Shown: positions 11,512 through 17,335 of the stretch, piece after piece
How positions within the stretch are numbered: the stretch's first letter is position 1
Layout of the letters: each line of letters opens with the position of its first letter
DNA from: CAZQEC01 sp964591565
GTDB taxonomy: Bacteria > Patescibacteriota > UBA1384 > CAJBMM01
NCBI GenBank assembly: GCA_964591565.1
Contig: CAZQEC010000024.1
Span: 1 to 17,335, forward strand
DNA length: 17,335 nucleotides
Direction: 5' to 3'
The notes under the pieces: model-generated
Told to the model about the DNA's origin: nothing
The model's input: the letters and a program-made list of their open reading frames with translations, nothing else
The model's database searches: none
Made by a program: the position numbers and the translations under genes

Positions 11512-14500
11512 TTACGAGACGATTGGTTCTTTTGCAATTTTAGCAGATTTATCGCTCTTCGTCAATTTCTGCTCAGTCGTATTAATTAACGCCACCTCAC
11601 CGATAGTGTCCGATGCGACCACAGTATTATCTTCACTTAAAACAATTTTTGTTTGTTGATGAAATGATGTGCCAGCCGGAATCAGCTTGCCAATGATAAC
11701 ATTTTCTTTTAAGCCCCGCAGATGATCAATTTTGCCGGTAGTGGCGGCGTCAATCAAAACGGAGGTAGTTTCCTGGAAGCTGGCGGCAGACAAAAAGCTT
11801 TCCGTCATAATAGCAATGCGAGTTATACCTAAAATCATACCTTCGGCGGTCGCAAGTACACCTTTTTGTTGCTTAATCTTGCGGTTTTCACTGTTCAAAC
11901 GGACGCTATCTATCACTTGTCCGGGTAGAAACCGGCTTGAACCAGCATCCAATATACGCACCTTAGAAGACATGCGGCGTAGAATTACCTCAAGATGTTT
12001 GGAGTTAATGTTTTGACCTTGAGACGCGTAAATTGCCTGCACTTCTTCGGTAATGTAGTTCTGCACAAAACCTTCACCAAGCAGGCGCATAGATTGAATA
12101 AGATCTAAATGACCTTCGGTTAAACGATCGCCGCGCAAGACCTTATCGCCATGTTTTACCAACAATGGTATGACGGACGAAACACTTTGCTCCTGCGACA
12201 TTTTTTCGCCGGTTTCGACCGTGATAACGTTCTTTTCAATCGTCACGTTACCCGCAATACCAGCCCGAATTGATACCCCAGTCGGCGATGTGGCCAGTAC
12301 TTTCTTCGGTTTAACCGCGTCACCAGATTCAACGACAACTGTATAATCTTTAGCCACCGTGTGATTTTCACGCGCGCGCTCATTGGAGACAACGCGCACA
12401 ATGCGGTCTTCTTTAGTTTCTTCAATCAGCACCTTGCCGTCAAACTCTGCCATTAAGGCTGGGCTTTTAGGTGAGCGACACTCGAACAACTCTTCAACGC
12501 GAGGCAAACCTGAGGTAATGTCGCCTCCAGAGGCCACTCCACCCATATGAAATGTACGCATTGTCAGCTGAGTGCCCGGCTCACCAATCGCTTGGGCGGC
12601 CATAATACCAACCACTTCGCCCAGCGCCACTAATTTTCCGGTAGCCAAGTTTTCGCCATAACACAATTGACAAACACCAAACTCTGCTTGACAGTGTAAT
12701 AGTGATCGAATTTGCACCTCCTCTACCTCACTCGACACAATCTTGGCAAAACTAGCATCGGTTATCAGAGTATTTTTTGCAATTCCAGCCGCTGTCTTTG
12801 CCAAAACTCGTCCGACGATCACATTTTTGGCCGAAGTGCCAAATTCGGTATTGTAAGACAAAGGTACGGTCATAAACTGATCTGTGGCACAGTTATGCGT
12901 CGAAATAATAATATCTTGCGATACATCAACTAAACGGCGAGTCAAATATCCGGCTTCAGAGGTGCGCAGGGCCGTATCAGCGCGACCTTTGCGTGAGCCA
13001 TGTGAAGAGTTAAAGTATTCAAACACCGATAAGCCTTCTTTAAAGTTGCTAATCATTGGTAGTTCAATAATATCGCCAGATGGATTTACCACTAAACCCT
13101 TCATTCCCGCCATTTGAGTTAACTGAGTGTTTGAACCACGTGCTCCACTGACCACCATCGAATAAATTGGACTGTTTTTATCAAACTCTTTTAACATCTC
13201 TTTTTGTATATTTGCTACCACCGCCAACCAAAGTTGAACCACTGCAGTGTGGCGTTCTTGCTCGGTAATCAAACCACGATTAAACTGTTTTTCGATCAGC
13301 TCAACGTTTTTTTCTGCTTCTTTAATAATTTCGCCTTTAGTATTTGGTACATGTACATCGTCCATACTAAACGTCATGCCCGAAAGAGTGTCGTGTTCAA
13401 ACCCAAGTTTTTTAATGCGATCAACCAAACTAGCCGTTTCGTCATCGCCTAATAGCTCAAACACCTTACGCACGACTTGACGCAATGCTTTTTTATCCAT
13501 TACTTCATTTTGAAAACCAATCTGAGGTGGCAAAATTTGATTAAATAATAATCGCCCAACACTTGTTTCAATCATAATACCATCAATGCGTACTTTAATG
13601 CGCGCACGAATGTGCGAATTACCCATTTCATAAGACATAATCGCTTCGTTAATTGTGCCAAAAATCTTGCCTTCTCCATGTAAGCCGTCTTGAATAACGG
13701 TGATGTAATAGCAACCAAGTACCATATCTAATGACGGTGTGACGGTTGGCTCACCCGATGATGGTTTGAGTAAGTTATGACTGGATAGCATAATATCGCG
13801 CGCTTCGGCTTGAGCTTGGATTGATAATGGAATATGCACCGCCATTTGGTCACCATCGAAGTCGGCGTTAAACGCCGAGCAAACAAGCGGATGCACTTGA
13901 ATGGCTTTGCCTTCAATTAAAATGGGCTTAAATGCTTGAATACCAAGACGGTGGAGCGTCGGAGCACGATTTAACAAGACATGGTGATTATCGGTTATTT
14001 GCTCTAAAATATCCCAAATATATGATTTACCCAATTCAATTTCCCGCGATGCACTTTTAACGTTGTGCACATATCCTTCGCTAATTAGTTTGCCAATAAC
14101 GTACGGCTTAAATAGCTCCAGCGCCATCATTTTAGGCAAACCGCATTCGTGCAATTTCAAATTTGGACCAACTACAATAACCGAACGCCCAGAGTAATCA
14201 ACTCTTTTGCCTAATAAGTTTTGGCGAAAACGTCCTTGTTTACCTCTTAACAAATCTGATAGTGAGCGCAACTTACGCTTCGCGCCAACAGACGAAACAG
14301 CACGACCGCGACGAGCATTGTTGTCAATCAAGGCGTCTACCGCCTCTTGTAACATCCGTTTTTCGTTGCGTACAATCACTTCGGGCGATCCTTGTGACAA
14401 TAATTTTTTTAAACGGTTATTGCGATTCAATACCCGACGATAGAGATCGTTTAAGTCTGATGAAGCGTAGCGACCGCCATCTAGTTGCACCATTGGACGC

Positions 14501-15387
14501 AAGTCCGGTGGAATAACCGGAACGCGTGTTAGCACTAGCCAAGTTGGCGATATTCCAGCTTCACGTAGGTCAATTAAAAGACGTAAGCGTTTGACAATTT
14601 TACGTTTACCAGCACCTACCGCGTGTCTAGCTATTTCGGTCACTTCCGTAATTTGCTCGTCCATATTAATTTTTTTCAATAACTCTAAAATAGCTTCCGC
14701 GCCAATACCAACGCGCACTATGTGTCCATATTTCATTGATAAATCATAATAACGATTTTCGGAAATTATTTGTCTGACTCCCAGTGACTCAATCTCCTGT
14801 TTAGCGGCCCTGTAAGCGGCTTCGACTGTTTCTGCGCTCGCGCTTGGATCGATCGTCTTTTGCTTGTATTCCGAAAATTCAGTTTCTAATTGGGCCAAAG
14901 TTTCGGCACGAATGACTTCATTAACATCAATCACTACAAAACCAGCAAAATAGACCACCTTTTCCAAATCGGAGATGCTCATATTTAATAATGTGCCCAG
15001 AATACTCGGTATACCATGAATGTACCACACGTGAGCAATCGGTACCGCCAAATCAATGTGACCAAGTCGTTCGCGACGCACGCTCGCTTTTGTAACCTCA
15101 ACACCGCATTTGTCACAAACCACACCTTTATAGCGAATTTTACGATATTTGCCACAATAGCATTCCCAATCTTTGATCGGCCCAAAAATACGTTCATCAA
15201 ATAACCCGTCGCGTTCTGGTTTTTGCGTTCGGTAATTAATAGTTTCTGGCTTAGTAATTTCACCGTGTGACCAGGCTAAAATGTCTTCAGGGCTAGCTAC
15301 AGCAATGCGCACTGCCGAAAAAAGGTCTTGATTCGGAGCCGACTCAACTCGGGTGGCTAAACTGTTGCGATTATCGTTCATTTGCAT
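11512..15387 (-). CDS. rpoC: RNA polymerase subunit beta'
   Basis: Catalytic subunit of RNA polymerase, 1291 residues. In order: N-terminal zinc site CYCGKYRKIRYKGVVCDKCG (Cys76, 78, 91, 94); rudder and lid region; the clamp-side LLGKRVDYSGRSVIVVGP (391-408); the active-site NADFDGDQMAVH (507-518) with the three Mg-binding aspartates; the second zinc site around residues 832-905, with NCATD and the triplet in HCQAEFGVCQLCYGEN; and the bridge-helix/trigger-loop segment GEPGTQLTMRTFHMGG near 930-950. The trigger loop lacks the long proteobacterial insertion. The start ATG at 15387 has AAGGAG eight bases upstream, overlapping the end of rpoB. Nothing is missing. Confidence 0.98.
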   Translation of the reverse strand: MQMNDNRNSLATRVESAPNQDLFSAVRIAVASPEDILAWSHGEITKPETINYRTQKPERDGLFDERIFGPIKDWECYCGKYRKIRYKGVVCDKCGVEVTKASVRRERLGHIDLAVPIAHVWYIHGIPSILGTLLNMSISDLEKVVYFAGFVVIDVNEVIRAETLAQLETEFSEYKQKTIDPSASAETVEAAYRAAKQEIESLGVRQIISENRYYDLSMKYGHIVRVGIGAEAILELLKKINMDEQITEVTEIARHAVGAGKRKIVKRLRLLIDLREAGISPTWLVLTRVPVIPPDLRPMVQLDGGRYASSDLNDLYRRVLNRNNRLKKLLSQGSPEVIVRNEKRMLQEAVDALIDNNARRGRAVSSVGAKRKLRSLSDLLRGKQGRFRQNLLGKRVDYSGRSVIVVGPNLKLHECGLPKMMALELFKPYVIGKLISEGYVHNVKSASREIELGKSYIWDILEQITDNHHVLLNRAPTLHRLGIQAFKPILIEGKAIQVHPLVCSAFNADFDGDQMAVHIPLSIQAQAEARDIMLSSHNLLKPSSGEPTVTPSLDMVLGCYYITVIQDGLHGEGKIFGTINEAIMSYEMGNSHIRARIKVRIDGIMIETSVGRLLFNQILPPQIGFQNEVMDKKALRQVVRKVFELLGDDETASLVDRIKKLGFEHDTLSGMTFSMDDVHVPNTKGEIIKEAEKNVELIEKQFNRGLITEQERHTAVVQLWLAVVANIQKEMLKEFDKNSPIYSMVVSGARGSNTQLTQMAGMKGLVVNPSGDIIELPMISNFKEGLSVFEYFNSSHGSRKGRADTALRTSEAGYLTRRLVDVSQDIIISTHNCATDQFMTVPLSYNTEFGTSAKNVIVGRVLAKTAAGIAKNTLITDASFAKIVSSEVEEVQIRSLLHCQAEFGVCQLCYGENLATGKLVALGEVVGIMAAQAIGEPGTQLTMRTFHMGGVASGGDITSGLPRVEELFECRSPKSPALMAEFDGKVLIEETKEDRIVRVVSNERARENHTVAKDYTVVVESGDAVKPKKVLATSPTGVSIRAGIAGNVTIEKNVITVETGEKMSQEQSVSSVIPLLVKHGDKVLRGDRLTEGHLDLIQSMRLLGEGFVQNYITEEVQAIYASQGQNINSKHLEVILRRMSSKVRILDAGSSRFLPGQVIDSVRLNSENRKIKQQKGVLATAEGMILGITRIAIMTESFLSAASFQETTSVLIDAATTGKIDHLRGLKENVIIGKLIPAGTSFHQQTKIVLSEDNTVVASDTIGEVALINTTEQKLTKSDKSAKIAKEPIVS

Positions 15388-15402
15388 ATCAAAAACTCCT
15401 TT

Positions 15403-17335
15403 TTAAGCTTCATCCAACGCTGGCGTATCTTCTTCGGTAATTTCACCTACTGCTTTATCTACGTCTTCTGGATCAATTTCGGTGATAATTGGTTCATTTA
15501 AAATATCTTCCAAAGTTTCATCGGTCGCCGAAATCGGCGCCATTACCTTAGTCGCTTCTTCTTTATGCGCTTCATATACATTGGCTTCCTCTTCGCTTAA
15601 CAGCTCAACTTTCAAACATAAGCTTTGCAATTCTTTAACTAACACATTAAACGATTCGGGGATCGACGGTTTTTGAATGGGTTCATTCTTAATAATGGCT
15701 TCATATACTTTGCCGCGTCCGACGGTATCGTCAGACTTAACAGTCAGCATTTCTTGCAAAGTGTGTGAGGCGCCGTACGCTTCGAGCGCCCAAACTTCCA
15801 TTTCACCAAATCTCTGCCCGCCAAATTGTGCTTTTCCGCCCAACGGCTGTTGTGTAATCATAGAGTATGGGCCGACTGAACGAGCGTGCATTTTATCATC
15901 CACTAAATGAGAAAGTTTCATAATGTAGTTTATGCCGACGGTCGTAGTTTGATCGAAGGCACGACCAGTGCGGCCATCAAATAGCTGAATTTTACCGTCA
16001 GTTGGAAGCTTTGCTGACTTTAGTTGTTCTTGTATCTGCTCAAAGCGCATTCCTTCAAATACTGGGCTCGCCACTTTAATACCAAGCTCTTTAGCCGCCC
16101 AACCTAAATGAGTTTCCAAAATTTGACCAAGGTTCATACGCGAAACTACACCTAACGGATTTAAGATAATATCAATTGGAGTACCGTCGGGCAAATATGG
16201 CATATCTTCAACTGGTAAAATAGTTGAAATAACACCTTTATTACCGTGTCGTCCAGCTAATTTGTCACCAATGGCGATTTTGCGCAGTTGAGCGATCGAA
16301 ATTTCAACCTGCTGATATACTCCAGCTGGTAACTCATCTCCCTGATCTTTATTAAATATCTTCACTTCAACCACTTTACCACGTTCACCGTGTGGCAAGC
16401 GCAAACTAGCGTCGCGTACATCTTTGGCTTTTTCGCCAAATATGGCGCGTAGTAGTTTTTCCTCTGCCGACAGTTCAGTTTCACCTTTAGGTGTAATTTT
16501 ACCAACTAAAATGTCTCCGGCTTCGACTTCGGCGCCAAGACGAATTACGCCCTCTTCGTCAAGATTAGACAGCGCTTCGTCTCCGACGTTTGGAATGTCA
16601 CGTGTAATCACTTCGGGGCCGAGTTTTGTGTCTCGCACCTCAATAGTGTATTTTTCAACGTGAATCGAGGTGTAGCGATCGTCGTGTACTAAGCGCTCCG
16701 AGATAATGATAGCATCTTCGAAGTTACCACCGTTCCAACTCATAAACGCCACAAACACATTTTGACCAAGCGCCAGTTCGCCGCTATCTGTGGCAGATGA
16801 ATCGGCGATAACATCTCCTAACTTAATTTGCTGACCTACTTCTACGATCGGGCGTTGATTGATACAGGTAGCTTGGTTACTACGCACAAATTTTTGCAAA
16901 TTATAGATGTGTTTTTGCTTGTTAGAGTCGTCCTGTATCGTAATGTGATCGGCCGTCGCCTCTAAAACTGCGCCGCTTTCTTCCGCCACGATAATTTGAC
17001 CTGAATCGTAAGCCGCCATATATTCCATACCAGTGCCAACGACTGGAGAATCAGGTACTACCAGTGGCACGGCTTGGCGTTGCATATTCGCCCCCATTAA
17101 CGCCCGAGCCGCTTCGTCATGCTCAATAAATGGAATCAGACTTGAAGCGATGGCCAAAATTTGTTTTGGCGAAACATCAATGTAATCAACTTTATCGCTT
17201 AACTCAACCGCCGGCTCACCGTATTTTCGCACCAGTGTGCGTTTGTTGATGATGTGGTTGTCTTTATCTACTTCGGTGGAAGCCGGTGCAACAATCATAA
17301 TCTCTTCGGGAGCGGTATCGAGATAATCAATTTTA
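15403..17335 (-). CDS. rpoB: RNA polymerase subunit beta, 3' part
   Basis: The C-terminal 643 residues of beta; the N-terminal half, including the rifampicin-binding cluster, lies beyond the right edge. The frame is open to the last base, so an apparent Met near the edge is internal. Recognisable segments include VDYIDVSPKQILAIASSLIP, RALMGANMQRQAVPL, the active-site lysine region IGDKLAGRHGNKGVIS, and the C-terminal FGEMEVWALEAYGASHTLQE, which contacts beta' and sigma. The C-terminus ends in a long acidic tail. The stop codon is 15 bases before rpoC and shares its last bases with the rpoC ribosome-binding site. Confidence 0.97.
   Translation of the reverse strand, partial: KIDYLDTAPEEIMIVAPASTEVDKDNHIINKRTLVRKYGEPAVELSDKVDYIDVSPKQILAIASSLIPFIEHDEAARALMGANMQRQAVPLVVPDSPVVGTGMEYMAAYDSGQIIVAEESGAVLEATADHITIQDDSNKQKHIYNLQKFVRSNQATCINQRPIVEVGQQIKLGDVIADSSATDSGELALGQNVFVAFMSWNGGNFEDAIIISERLVHDDRYTSIHVEKYTIEVRDTKLGPEVITRDIPNVGDEALSNLDEEGVIRLGAEVEAGDILVGKITPKGETELSAEEKLLRAIFGEKAKDVRDASLRLPHGERGKVVEVKIFNKDQGDELPAGVYQQVEISIAQLRKIAIGDKLAGRHGNKGVISTILPVEDMPYLPDGTPIDIILNPLGVVSRMNLGQILETHLGWAAKELGIKVASPVFEGMRFEQIQEQLKSAKLPTDGKIQLFDGRTGRAFDQTTTVGINYIMKLSHLVDDKMHARSVGPYSMITQQPLGGKAQFGGQRFGEMEVWALEAYGASHTLQEMLTVKSDDTVGRGKVYEAIIKNEPIQKPSIPESFNVLVKELQSLCLKVELLSEEEANVYEAHKEEATKVMAPISATDETLEDILNEPIITEIDPEDVDKAVGEITEEDTPALDEA

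Noticed and set aside
1..17335. UGA recoded to glycine, as in Gracilibacteria or Absconditabacteria
   Set aside because: TGA serves as the stop at several ATGA junctions, and no long gene contains in-frame TGA codons.

Overview
The window carries the str-type transcription/translation cluster (rpoB, rpoC, rpsL, rpsG ... fusA), with every gene on the minus strand, so transcription runs from right to left. The compact ribosomal proteins, a 1291-residue single-chain RpoC, the small pilin and membrane proteins, and low-complexity 7-base intergenic repeats together suggest a bacterium of the Candidate Phyla Radiation (Patescibacteria). I cannot place it more precisely. TGA is used repeatedly as a stop, so the code appears standard.

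Right-hand core (10375-17335): the 3' part of rpoB, then rpoC, rpsL and rpsG, separated by 15, 21 and 1 bases, followed two bases later by a 70-residue two-helix membrane protein. Left-hand core (1-2709): a type IV pilin-like gene and then fusA, which runs off the left edge and has its own TATAAT box and Shine-Dalgarno site. The usual rpsG-fusA neighbourhood is therefore split by about 8.7 kb.

Accessory block (about 2873-10204): a near-perfect 24-bp direct repeat brackets a run of defence-like genes. In transcription order they are: a truncated BRO-N gene; a RhuM-family gene crossed by a 10-N assembly gap; a PIN-domain protein; a 350-450 bp non-coding stretch rich in palindromes; a small zinc-ribbon protein; a HEPN (AbiU2-like) protein; a two-gene type II restriction-modification system of the NgoPII/HaeIII kind (GGCC); an OLD-like ATPase with a TOPRIM domain; and a membrane-anchored winged-helix protein. 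Neighbouring accessory frames overlap by ATGA six times.

The most suggestive reading is a layered island. Tiny frames next to the OLD-like ATPase look like the last residues of a type I specificity subunit (HsdS) upstream and the first residues of HsdR downstream, both still joined to it by ATGA overlaps. Another 21-codon stub follows the HEPN gene. A type II GGCC cassette may have replaced the middle of an older type I operon and left its accessory genes behind. About 4.0 kb around the cassette has no GGCC site, although GGCC is common in the rpoB/rpoC genes.

Two further oddities stand out. EF-G has Asn in place of the G4 Asp (NKIN) and an altered G5 motif. Several intergenic regions are built of different 7-base units that share one phase.
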